A DNA stretch of 18,312 bases from Jimgerdemannia flammicorona (Eukaryota; Mucoromycota; Endogonomycetes; Endogonales; Endogonaceae), in the NCBI GenBank assembly GCA_003990745.1, contig RBNI01002499.1, forward strand, positions 1-18,312, given 5' to 3'. Positions within the stretch are counted from its first letter, which is position 1. Each line of letters opens with the position of its first letter. A program made the translations under genes and the position numbers. Below the pieces are notes generated by a model. That model saw only the letters and a program-made list of their open reading frames with translations. It did no database searches and was not told the DNA's origin. Below are positions 9,310 to 18,136 of the stretch, piece after piece.

Positions 9310-9729
9310 GTTGTACTCAATTTCATATGAGTCAACCCCAAGGCCCAGATCCCTCAAGTACAGTCAAAAGGAGCCATTGGTTTGGACCTTCAAGCAGTAC
9401 AACAAGTCACTATTCTGGCATATGAGAGAAGGCTCATTCCAACTGGCCTTTCAGTCGAAATCCCCAAGGAATATTATGCAAGAATTGCACCAAGATCTGG
9501 CCTCAGCTTCAAGCACTCATTGGATGTTGGTGCTGGAGTCATTGACCCTGACTTCCAAGGTAAAATGCAAGTCCTGCTAGTCAATCACAAGAACCAGCCA
9601 TACACTGTCAATGAAGGTGACAGAATCACACAGCTCATTCTGGAGTGAGCCACCCTACCAGTCATCAAAGAAGTTACCAAGCTGTCCTCAACCAAGCGAG
9701 ATCAGAAAGGCTTTGGCAGTACAGACAAA
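9310..9729 (+). other. dUTPase domain within gag-pol
   Basis: This segment has all five motifs of trimeric dUTPases in order: GAIGLDL (9370-9390), PRSGL (9490-9504), GAGVIDPDFQG (9529-9561), GDRITQLILE (9616-9645) and KGFGSTD (9706-9726). The family hydrolyses dUTP to dUMP and pyrophosphate, which keeps uracil out of newly made DNA. The catalytic aspartate in GVID and the motif 2 PRSG are present. Motif 3 has Phe where Tyr is usual. One TGA (9646) follows motif 4; another (9328) lies before motif 1. The position, after the knuckle and before the protease, resembles betaretroviruses rather than lentiviruses. The activity is inferred from motifs only. Confidence 0.9.
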
Positions 9730-10047
9730 GTTGCAAGTATAGCTGAGAATCGAGCCAACTCAATGCTCATCTTCAAAGGTCTAGTCAAAGAACAAGAACT
9801 AGATGTTCTCATAGACAGCGGAGCTGTTGGGAACTTCATCAACAAGAACCTCATCGACAAGCTCAAGATTCTTACCAAACCAGCTGGCAAGAATGGTGGA
9901 GTTGTCACTGCAGATGGCATCACCTTACCAATTGACTCAATTGCTGCTAAACTTTCCCTCAAGATCCAGAAGTACTGGGAATGTTTAGATTTCGAGGTAG
10001 CACCACTAGGAGATCATGATCTGATCCTAGGCAAGCCCTGGCTTACA
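9730..10047 (+). other. Retropepsin-like aspartic protease domain
   Basis: LDVLIDSGAVGNFINKNLI carries the DSG active-site triad at 9814-9822, followed by TADG and the closing DHDLILGKPWL. These are the hallmarks of Ty3/Gypsy proteases, which cut the polyprotein. The domain is uninterrupted; a TGA at 10048 follows it. Confidence 0.88.
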
Positions 10048-10380
10048 TGACACAACCCTCAGATTGATTGGACCAAGAATGAAGTCACCTTGATTCAGGA
10101 TGGAGCCAACATTACCATCAAGCCAGACAAGACACAGACAAGAACCCCAATTGCTACTCTTTCAGCAATTCAGTTCAAGAAAGCCCTCAAGAAAGCTACC
10201 TGTGCCTTTGTGGTACTGATCTAACCAAAGAAAGAAGACAAGAAGCTATCTATTAGTGAAAGCATCAAGTTACTACTGAATAAGTACAAGGATGTCTTCC
10301 CAGACAAACTACCTGGCCTACCACCTTCAAGAGACCATGACCACGAAATCAAGTTGGTACCTGATGCAGCTATACCTAAG

Positions 10381-11070
10381 AAGAAAATGTACCACATATC
10401 TCCACTCAAAATTGAAGCAGTCAAGAAGGAACTCAACGAACTCATTGAGCGAGGAGCCATTCAACCAAGCAAGTCACCCTTTGGCTCCTCAGTCCTATTT
10501 GTCAAGAAAAAGGATGATACTCTGTGAATGTGCATAGACTACCAAGCACTCAACAAGATCACAGTCAAGAACTATTATCTGCTACCGCTCATAGATCAAA
10601 TCTTTGATGCTCTCAAGAATGCAAAGTACTTCACCAAGATTGATCTTACCTCTGGGTATCACCAAATTCGAATCAAGCCAGAAGACATACCCAAGACTGC
10701 CTTCATGACACCCTTTGGACTCTACGAATTCCTAGTCATAGCCTTTGGTCTCACCAATGCACCAGCAACCTTTCAAGACCTCATACAAACTGTCTTCAAG
10801 GATCAGCTGTATATCTTTGTACTGGTATACATTGATGATATCCTGATCTTCAGTAGCACTGAAGAAGAACACCTCAAGCACATCGAACAAGTTCTCAAGA
10901 TCCTCCGCGAGAACAAGCTCTATGCAAAGCTCAAGAAATGTGAATTTTTCAAGGATCAAGTCGAATATCTTGGACACATTGTATCAGCCAAAGGAATTCA
11001 AGTAGACCCAAGGAAGATACAAGCCATTGAACAGTGGCCTGTACCAGCAAACCTCACTGAACTCAGGTCC
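10381..11070 (+). other. Reverse transcriptase domain
   Basis: The Ty3/Gypsy RT core is easy to follow: ELIERGAIQPS, SPFGSSVLFVKKKD, a TGA at 10525 in place of Arg, [23 protein letters not shown] (motif A Asp at 10642), [11 protein letters not shown] and YIDDILIFS (10828-10839), then [10 protein letters not shown]. Both catalytic aspartates of YIDD are intact. IDYQ in place of the usual IDYR fits a CGA-to-CAA change. Confidence 0.94.
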
Positions 11071-11189
11071 TTCCTTGGTCTGGCTGGATACTACTGTCGA
11101 TTTGTCAAGAACTTTTCTGGCATTGCAGAATCTTTGACAAACCTCCTGCGAAAGGAACCCAACTCTGACCTCTATGTCCCCTATATCTG

Positions 11190-11640
11190 GGATGCCCTTT
11201 GTCAACAAGCTTTTCAAGAACTCAAAAACTGCCTGACCCATGCACCTGTCCTTAGAAACATGGACCCAAACTTGAAGTTCACAGTCACTACAGATACATC
11301 TAATTTTGCCATTGGTGCAGTCATTTCTCAAGATGATGGTCAAGGATACTGACCTATTGCCTTTGAATCAAGAAAATTGTCCCCAGTGGAACAAAAGCTA
11401 TCTACTCATGAAAAGGAACTCCTGGCAATCATGCATGCCCTCAAGACCTGGCGACACTACCTAGAAGGAGTTGAGTTCGACGTGATCACTGATCACAGGT
11501 CCCTTCAGTATATCAACACTCAACCAACCCTTTCTCGCCAACAAGCCAAGTGGAGCCAATTACTTCAGACCTTTACCCCAAACATCATCTACAAGCCCGG
11601 CAAAACCCTAGTTGTACCAGATGCACTGTCAAGAAGACCT
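11190..11640 (+). other. RNase H domain
   Basis: The acidic residues are in place: [12 protein letters not shown] (Asp codon 11293), EKELLAI (Glu codon 11410) and TDHRSLQYI (Asp codon 11491), ending with the usual PDALSRRPD. It removes RNA from the RNA/DNA hybrid. One TGA at 11350 lies at the arginine of the conserved YRPIAF. The corresponding region of the older element is where this whole element inserted. Confidence 0.9.
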
Positions 11641-11789
11641 GACCTTGCCGCAATCCTACAAGTCACTGTGGTACCTGAATTCCTCAATCAGATCAAGAAG
11701 GCTTACAAACAAGACTCTCTGGTTCTACAAAGGAACACTAAGGAATTCAAGGAAAAGTACACTATTAAGGACAACCTTGTATACTATCA

Positions 11790-12700
11790 AGACAAAGTAT
11801 ATATTCCTGCCAACCCTGAACTACGGTATAAGATCCTTCATGAACATCATGACTCCCCACTAGCTGGTCACCTTGGAACAGAGAAGACCATCAAGAATAT
11901 CCAACGAGACTACTACTGGCTAAACATGCTCAAGGAAATCAAGGAGTATGTCCAAAGCTGTGATCTTTACTAAAGAAACAAGTCAAGCAACCAAGCACCT
12001 GCTGGTCTTCTACAACCCTTGTCAATTCCGACCAAGAAGTTTGAACAAGTCACAATAGACTTCATTGTGCAACTCCCACGAACCAAAACAGGCTATGATG
12101 CTATTGTTGTGTTTGTGGACTATCTCACCAAGATTACAATCGCCGAGCCAACTACAACCAATGCCACCGCCCCAGAAATTGCAAGAATCTTCTTCAAGAC
12201 TGTCTTCCACCATTATGGACTTCCTCGAGTAATTATCAGTGACCGCGACCCCAAGTTCACAAGTCACTTCTGGCAAGCACTCTTCAAGACCCTTGGAACC
12301 CAAATTGCTATGTCCACTGCCTTCCATCCTCAAACTGATGGACAGACCAAGTGAATGAACAGAACACTTGAACAAATGCTCAGAAACTATGTGTCTTATG
12401 AGCAAGATGATTGGGACCACTATCTGACCTACGCTGAGTTCGCCTACAACAATGCCAACCAATCATCAACTGGCCTTTCTTCATTCCAGCTACTTCATGG
12501 TCAAAATCCTGAGACCCCTGCAAGTCTAGTCCAATTCCAGCAATCCAGTCACACTCAAGTCCCCACAGCCCAGAACCTTATCAACAAAATGGATACTCTT
12601 CTCAAGATCGCCACTACAAACCTGCAAAAGGCTCAGCAACATCAAGCTAAGTATGCAGACAAGAAGCAGTAAGATGTCATATACAATATTGGAGATATGG
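11790..12700 (+). other. Integrase domain
   Basis: The N-terminal zinc finger shows HEHHD...AGH and a cysteine at 11959; the second cysteine reads Tyr (11968-11970), followed by a TAA. The core has its first Asp at 12058-12060 (TIDFIVQLP) and second Asp at 12241-12243 (IISDRDPKFTS). At the conserved glutamate of GQTE, Lys is found (12349-12351), followed by a TGA. The family inserts element DNA into the host genome; this copy would be inactive. Confidence 0.9.
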
Positions 12701-12936
12701 TTCTACTCAAAGCCAACAACATCAAGGTTCAATCTCAAGTCAACCACCAGTCAGCCAAATTCCAGCCCAAGTATCTTGGACCCTTCGAAATTACCGAGCA
12801 AGTCTCTACCTGGTCTTACTGCCTCAACTTGCCAACAACCATGCGTATACACTCAGTATTCCATGTGTCACAACTCAAGGCCTGGAACCAGTCACCCCCA
12901 TACCCTGGCCGAATTCCGACACCATCAGCACCAGTC

Positions 12937-13110
12937 ATAGTTGAAGACCACATTGAGTATGAAGTCAAGAAAATCTTAGACAAGCAAGTCTGATACCGTC
13001 GCACAGAATACCTAGTCAAGTGGATGGGTTACCCTGAATATGATGCCACTTAGGAACCTGCTGCCAATCTCAAGAACTCTCAAGACCTCATTCAAGAGTT
13101 CGAGCAAAAA
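12937..13110 (+). other. Chromodomain at the integrase C-terminus
   Basis: IEYEVKKILDKQV, a TGA (12991), YRRTEYLVKWMGYPEYDAT, a TAG in place of the conserved Trp (13051), then EPAANLKNSQDLIQEFE give the complete chromodomain pattern. In chromoviruses this domain is thought to steer integration to histone H3K9-methylated chromatin. That fits the nested, repeat-only surroundings. Confidence 0.92.
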
Positions 13111-13122
13111 GGAACTCATTGA

Positions 13123-13422
13123 CTGCCCATGAGGTTCTCCCCTTGGATAGTAGACGACCTACTGTGCTGATCAGGCACATTATGCATCAGGGCTCTCTAA
13201 GGGATATAGCATCAGAAACAAGAGATAAAGGAGAACCCTATAAATCCTGCAACCAACGAGGTTCGAACCAGTTCTCATCTGATCAAGATGATACTTTGGC
13301 CCTCGCCTTATACAAGGATGGTCAATCCTTGCCAATGAGTCGATATATTTAATTTGAGGATTCTTTTAGTCTTATTGTTTATTATGTGTAACTTTGAGAA
13401 TTCAACAAGGATGTTGATTCTT
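13123..13422 (+). other. 3' untranslated region of the younger Gypsy element
   Basis: About 300 bases lie between the end of gag-pol and the polypurine tract. The reading frame stays open 15 more codons to a TGA at 13168-13170 if the TGA at 13120 is itself a mutated arginine codon. I see no other gene here. Confidence 0.6.
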
Positions 13423-13435
13423 AAGGAGGGGGAGA
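13423..13435 (+). other. Polypurine tract of the younger Gypsy element
   Basis: AAGGAGGGGGAGA directly abuts the TGTAAC start of the 3' LTR. It is the expected primer for plus-strand DNA synthesis. Confidence 0.9.
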
Positions 13436-13837
13436 TGTAACATTTTAGCATAGTTTATTTCTTTTCTCTGTCTTTCTTGAATATTCTATAACCTTCCGGC
13501 ACTTTCTGCATACTTAGAAATCCCCTTCTTGGCACCAAGCATTAACTAATACTCATTTAGTTAGTCACCAAATGCCCTGGAAACTTGTAGAACTTTATTT
13601 GTCATTATTTGTCATCTTTGCCGAGAACTTTCCTCTTGGTATTTTCCTTTGATTTCTCAGATCCTTCCAGATCCTTCTTTCAGATCTTGTATAAATCTCC
13701 TTTGTTCTTATGAATAAAGCTTCAGAATATTTTCTCTCAGAAATCCTTCGAGAACACTTGAACCCTTAGTATCTCTTTGAGCTACTTAGGATTACCAGAA
13801 CTAATCGCTTCCTCATTTAGAAACTAGAACTGTTACA
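13436..13837 (+). repeat. 3' LTR of the younger Gypsy element
   Basis: It begins TGTAACATTTTAG and ends CTGTTACA, and aligns over its full length with 7810-8213. It is two bases shorter because of an AT deletion after the TATA box (13690-13696). AATAAA is at 13713-13718. Confidence 0.96.
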
Positions 13838-13842
13838 ACTAT
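13838..13842. repeat. Target-site duplication, right copy (ACTAT)
   Basis: It matches 7805-7809 (GCTAT) with one transition. Joining the flanks through one copy restores the RNase H reading of the old element, which confirms the insertion point. Confidence 0.8.
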
Positions 13843-16828
13843 CATCTTATAACAGAACTACTTCAATAGCAAAATTTGATACATTAGTGGTAACTATAAA
13901 TTTTAGGCTTTGATCTGCATTATGTAGGACTGGGGCATAGATCAGGTAGTTCTTGAGTTCTTAAAAGGCTTATTGATAGAAGAGATCTCAGGTATAGAGT
14001 ACATAGTGGTCTGAGTACATATAGGGCCTTTCTCATAAGGTTAGTCAGTGGCTCAGCAATACCAGAGAAGTTTCTAACAAAGTAATAATAGTAGCCAGCT
14101 AGACTAAGAAAGGATCAGAGTTCTGTAAGATTCAATAGAATGGGCCATTCTTTAATTGCCTCTATATTATATAGGTTTACTTGAATTCCTTGTATAGAGA
14201 CAATGTGGTCAAGATATTCGACTTGTTTCTTAAAGAATTCATACTTCTTGAGCTTAGCATAAAGCTTGTGTTTTTGCAGATTCTTCAGGACTATTCAAAT
14301 ATGTTTGAGGTATTCTTCTTTAGTTGTACTAAAGATCAGGATATTATCAAGATATACCAATAGAAAAATAAATAGTTAGTCCTTGAATATCCTGTTCATT
14401 AAGGTCTGGAATATGGTGGATATATTAGTGAGATCATATCAGAAATTTGTAGAGTCTAAAGGAGATTATGAATACAGTCTTAGAAATATCTTCTGACTTG
14501 ATTCATATCTGGTGGTATCCTAATATAAGGTCCAACTTGGTGAAGTACTTGGCATTCTTGAGAGTATCAAAGATTTGATCAATCAAGGATAGTAGATAGC
14601 AGTTCTTGACAGTAAGCTTGTTGAGTATATAGTAGTCTATACATATTCACAGGATACTATCCTTCTTTTTGATGAATAAAACTGGTAAGCCATAAGAAGA
14701 TTTGCTTGACTGAATGGCTTCTTGTGTAAGTAGTTCTTCTAGTTCCTTCTTGACTATTTTAATTTCAAGTAGTGACATATAGTATATATATTTCTTGGGT
14801 AGTATAACTCCTGGAATCAGTTCAATTTCATGATCAACTTCTCATATAGGTGGTAGACCAGGTAGCTTGTCTGGAAAGACATCCTTGAATTCTTCTAGCA
14901 GTAACTTGATGCTTTCATTAATTGATAGTTTCTAGTCTTATTTCTTGGAACAGACTATTACAACAAAGGCATATATTGTCTTCTTGAGTGCTTTCTTATA
15001 CTGTATGGCTGACAGTATTATAATCTGGGTCTTACTCATGGTCTTGTCTATCTTAATAGTGATATTGACTCTATCTTGAAGTAAGGTAACTTCATTCTTA
15101 TACCAATCAATATCTGGATTGTGTTTCATAAGCCAGAGTTTTCCTAGGATCAGATTATGATCTCTTAGTGATGCAATCTCAAAGTCTACTCATTTCTAAT
15201 ATTTCTGAATCCTAGTAGGTAGTTTGGTAGTAATTAACTCAATGGGGTACAGTGTACTATCTGCAGTAACTATGTATACTATTATTCTTGAGTACTGGCT
15301 TGATAAGAATCTTGAGACTTTCAATGAGGTTCTGGTTGATGAAGTTCTCTGTAACTCTACTGTCTATAAGTACTTGAACTTCTTTTCCTTTGACTAGACC
15401 TTTGAAAATGAGTATAGCTTGAGCTTGATTTTTAGTAAGACTTGCTGCTTGATCAGTGCTATCAAAATCTTTTTGGTCTCATTTAGTTTCAGGGAGTTCT
15501 TGGACTTCTGTAATCTTGAGTTGACTGGCTTTTTCTAGGATCATTTGCATGACTCAGTCTCCTTTCTTAACTGTGTAGTCTTGATCCTTCTGATTAATAA
15601 GCAGAACTTGAACTTATCCTCAAAAGTCTGAGTCAATAATACCAGCACTTATATCTAAATGATATTTGATACTGAGTTCTGATTATAGTATAATTCTGGT
15701 ATAATGTTCTTTAGGATATTGAACTACAATTCCAGTAGGCACCAGAGTTTGGCCCTTGGCTAGAATGGTGACTTGTTTGACAGAGTGTAGGTTAAGATCA
15801 ATGGCTCCTTCTGTTTGATATTGAGAGACCTGGGCCTTCAGATAAAGCTTCTTAATCTTGAGCTTGGATTGACTAGTAGTAGGGTTGACAGGTATATCTT
15901 TGGACAATATAGTGACTGATCTCAAAGGTTTGCTAGTCTTCTTAGAATATTTGGTTACAATGTATCCTATTTGGCAATAGAAGAAACAGGCTCTAGATTT
16001 CTTTAGGTGGTCCTTTTCTTTAAAGGTAAGTTTGGTGCTTTTTTTGTTCATTATGTCCAAATCTATTAATACTAAACCAACTATTCTTGGTTGGTTTCTG
16101 TGGTAGTTCTCAAAGTGGTTCTTCTTATAATATTCTGATTTGAAGCAGTTGCCAAAGATGATGACATTAAACCTGTTAGTAATTCTCATGACTTCATTAA
16201 GACTTTGTGGCTCTTTTAGCTCAATCTTGACTTATGTATTTTCCTTCAGACCTCAGACATAGTGGTCTATCTTTTTGCCCTCAGCTATTGCTGATAGTTT
16301 AAGTAAGATTAATAGAAATTATACATTATAGCTTTATATAGACTTGAGTTGCTTGATGTTTGCTAGCTTGTCCCTGGCTAGCTTGATAGCATTAGTAAGC
16401 TTAAACTGCTTATAAAGGGCTCTCTTGAAAATATCCCAATCTTTGATTTATATATTTGAGTATATAGATATAGTTATAATGTGATTATACTACCAAATAG
16501 CTACATTTCCTCAAAAAAGTGTAACAGCAAATTAAACTTATATATCTTCTTCTATTCTTATAAGCTCAAAGTATTGGTCTAATTAGAAGATCTATACATC
16601 TATAGATAGTCCTTCTCAGTAACTATCAAAGATATCTAGCTTGAGTAGCTTAAAACTAACTAGTATTATGACAGAATGTGATGTGCTCACAGTTCTTATT
16701 TTCTGCTAGTCTAGTTGTGCTTAAAGTACTTAAATTTGGTGGGCCATAGAGGTGATTATATTCTCTATACTAACTTGTAGTTCTCCTGCAGAGAGATCTG
16801 ACTAGTAGGCTGACTTTTTATGGCTCAT
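13843..16828 (-). pseudogene. Old Gypsy gag-pol relic, 5' part: Gag, dUTPase, protease, RT
   Basis: Read from an ATG at 16828 downward. Gag keeps GNVAIWWYNH and NRFNVIIFG. The zinc knuckle (about 15951-15991) has decayed to CFFYCQIGYIVTKY. A dUTPase remnant follows, then a protease whose DSG now reads DSR, then HNPDIDW. The RT has ICIDY, NAKYFTK and YLDN (14343-14354), with the second catalytic Asp lost. The part before the break ends in TTNVSNFAIE of RNase H. A 168-codon block at 15683-16189 is still open. Stops elsewhere are dense, from CGA, CAA, CAG and TGG codons. The homologous order and spacing to 8282-11340 make this a diverged relative, not a copy of that element. Confidence 0.88.
15447..15820 (-). 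other. dUTPase remnant in the old Gypsy element
   Basis: On the minus strand GAIDLNL (motif 1, near 15795), SAGIIDSDF (motif 3, 15622-15649), a GD-stop-VMQMILE form of motif 4 and KDFDSTD (motif 5) occur in the right order between the knuckle and the protease. Motif 2 is eroded. Motif 3 ends in DF, as in the younger element. The domain was therefore present in the common ancestor of both elements. Confidence 0.82.
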
Positions 16829-16902
16829 TTTAGATTTATGTGACTAGTTGTGACTGGTTTCTGAATTTGTATAAGGTTTCTTAATAAGGCAAGATGTAAT
16901 GA
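16829..16902 (-). other. Leader of the old Gypsy element
   Basis: This short stretch between primer-binding site and Gag start corresponds to 8230-8281. CTTGCCTTATTAAGA matches CTAGCCTTATCAAGA of the younger element. Confidence 0.6.
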
Positions 16903-16916
16903 TACTACTGCTACCA
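16903..16916 (-). other. Primer-binding site of the old Gypsy element
   Basis: The minus strand reads TGGTAGCAGTAGTA two bases inside the 5' LTR, matching the start of the younger element's site. Confidence 0.65.
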
Positions 16917-16918
16917 AG

Positions 16919-17386
16919 TATAATAGTTCTAATTTCTTTAAGAGGAAGCAGCTAAATCTGGAAGTTCAAATTGGTCTAAAGTAGTTTGAAGAGATACTTA
17001 AAAGTTTAAGTATTCTCAAAGAATTTTTGGAAGAAAATATTCTGAGCTTTATTCAGATAGAGAACAAAGATATTTATATATAATCTAGAAAAAAGATCCA
17101 GAAAGATCTTGGAAAGAAAGAAAAATACCAAGAAATAGGTTTTTGACAAAGCTAACTAATATGATTTTACAATGTTCTGAAAAGTTCTATAATTAGCTAA
17201 GACAAGATACTTGGTACTAAGGAAAAATAAGAATGTTTTAGTAATATCTGAGCACCAAGAGAAGATTTCTAAGTAAGTAAAAGGCAATAGAATATATATA
17301 GTAGAATATTTAAGAAATAATAAGAAAAAACTAACTAAAAGATACAAAAATGTACTGAGACTAAATATAACTTTAAAATTATTACA
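16919..17386 (-). repeat. 5' LTR of the old Gypsy element
   Basis: On the minus strand it starts TGTAATAATTT and ends just before the primer-binding site. It aligns with 5322-5729 and, more loosely, with the reverse complement of the younger LTRs (GAGATACT, TATTCT, TTTATTCA blocks). It is strongly AT-rich from decay. Confidence 0.87.
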
Positions 17387-17726
17387 AAGATGGCAAAAGT
17401 AGTTTTTTTTTGCTTAATATATATCTTTAGACTGAGATATATATATAAAATTAGAGGCTAAATAGCTGCTAAATTATATATTAATATCTTTAGTAATAAA
17501 TTACTTCAACAATTAATTATTATAATCTTAATTAAAAAAAAGATTATATAATAATTTTAAAAAAATATCTAAAAAGTATAAAAATAGTTCAAAATAACTT
17601 AATCTTTATAAAATAATATTATTACAATATTTCTTTTTTATATAGTTTATTATTATTATACTCATATATTATATAAGATTATATGTACATATAAATAAAT
17701 CAGATTATAGTATTTTTTTTTTTTTT
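17387..17726. other. AT-rich stretch without genes
   Basis: It is extremely AT-rich, with A and T runs and a 14-base T run at 17713-17726. A 9-bp inverted repeat (17521-17529 with 17540-17548) is present but unremarkable in this composition. It is either flanking DNA of the old Gypsy insertion or another decayed repeat. I recognise no coding sequence. Confidence 0.6.
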
Positions 17727-18136
17727 AATGGACTCATGTTCTGCGGATTTTTATTGGAAGGGAACCTAGACTATATAGGCCAAAACCCTCCCCCACCACC
17801 CACCAAGCACTGCCCCCCCATTAACCTAGGCTAAATATTGTCTAGCAGCTCAACCATACCAGGTGCAGCAGGGCCTGTGTTGGTCTGCACCTCATTCTGC
17901 ACACCATGCTCTCTCTACTATCAGGGGAAACCCAGCCATATACCAATGACTGAAAGCATACACCTGAGAACCCAATGTATGTACAAGACCACACCTGAGC
18001 CAAATAGAATAGCCCCTACCACCCTAAAGAGTATAACAAGCAAAGAAAAACCCTCACCTTTCACCGGTAACATTCAGGTGACACAAGATTTGGACAACAC
18101 TTTCTGCGAAGTTTTTGGTGAAAAGCTACTATCAAC
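17727..18136 (+). other. 5' leader of the right LINE copy
   Basis: This is a non-coding C-rich stretch before ORF1. LINEs usually carry an internal promoter here, but I see no TATA box or other site I can name. The last 80 bases match 5236-5317 of the left copy. Confidence 0.55.

Larger units (their letters stand above)
8282..13122 (+). pseudogene. Gag-Pol polyprotein with dUTPase, PR, RT, RNase H, IN and chromodomain; twelve in-frame stops
   Basis: This is the single gag-pol gene of the younger element. The first ATG is at 8282; a TAG at 8345 and a small frameshift (about 8350-8386) follow. From 8386 everything lies in one frame to 13122. Domain order: Gag, CCHC knuckle (9193-9234), dUTPase (about 9310-9729), aspartic protease (DSG at 9814-9822), reverse transcriptase (YIDD at 10828-10839), RNase H, integrase and chromodomain. 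Internal stops are TGA at 8662, 9328, 9646, 10048, 10525, 11350, 12352 and 12991; TAA at 10222, 11971 and 12670; TAG at 13051. Each is one C-to-T or G-to-A step from a sense codon, and several sit at conserved arginines. The TGA at 13120 may be the true end; without it the frame runs to 13170. There is no separate pol frame, so in an intact copy Gag and Pol would be made as one chain. Confidence 0.93.
7810..13837 (+). mobile_element. Full-length Ty3/Gypsy chromovirus with a dUTPase domain
   Basis: This 6,028-bp element has all the structural parts of an LTR retrotransposon: 404-bp and 402-bp LTRs beginning TGTAAC and ending TTACA, a primer-binding site two bases inside the 5' LTR, one long gag-pol frame, a polypurine tract touching the 3' LTR, and a 5-bp target duplication. 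It lies inside the RNase H domain of an older relative in the opposite orientation, so it is the later insertion. It is less decayed than its host element but not intact: gag-pol carries twelve stops and one early frameshift, and the LTRs differ at roughly 18 positions plus a 2-bp indel. It could have moved only with proteins from other copies. Confidence 0.96.
5322..17386 (-). mobile_element. Old Ty3/Gypsy chromovirus, minus strand, interrupted by a younger element
   Basis: This is a decayed LTR retrotransposon read on the minus strand: 5' LTR 16919-17386, gag-pol relic 16828 down to 13843 and then 7809 down to about 6050, 3' LTR about 5322-5729. Removing the inserted element (7810-13837) and one copy of the target duplication restores a continuous RNase H region and leaves about 6.03 kb, almost the length of the inserted element. 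It belongs to the same lineage as that element, but their proteins are clearly diverged. It is very AT-rich, with stops from CGA-to-TGA, CAA-to-TAA and TGG-to-TAG/TGA changes. The outer end of the left LTR is missing, replaced by the LINE. Confidence 0.9.

Noticed and set aside
8662..12993. TGA as a recoded sense codon in this genome
   Set aside because: The TGAs replace conserved arginines, and CGA codons for arginine persist alongside them. The LTR comparison independently shows CpG deamination, which explains them without a new code.
14181..14363. A plus-strand open frame inside the old RT
   Set aside because: The minus strand gives RT motifs (YLDN and following) over the same bases, so this is a shadow.
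17521..17548. A 9-bp inverted repeat that could form a hairpin
   Set aside because: Such repeats are expected by chance in sequence this AT-rich, and nothing nearby would use it.
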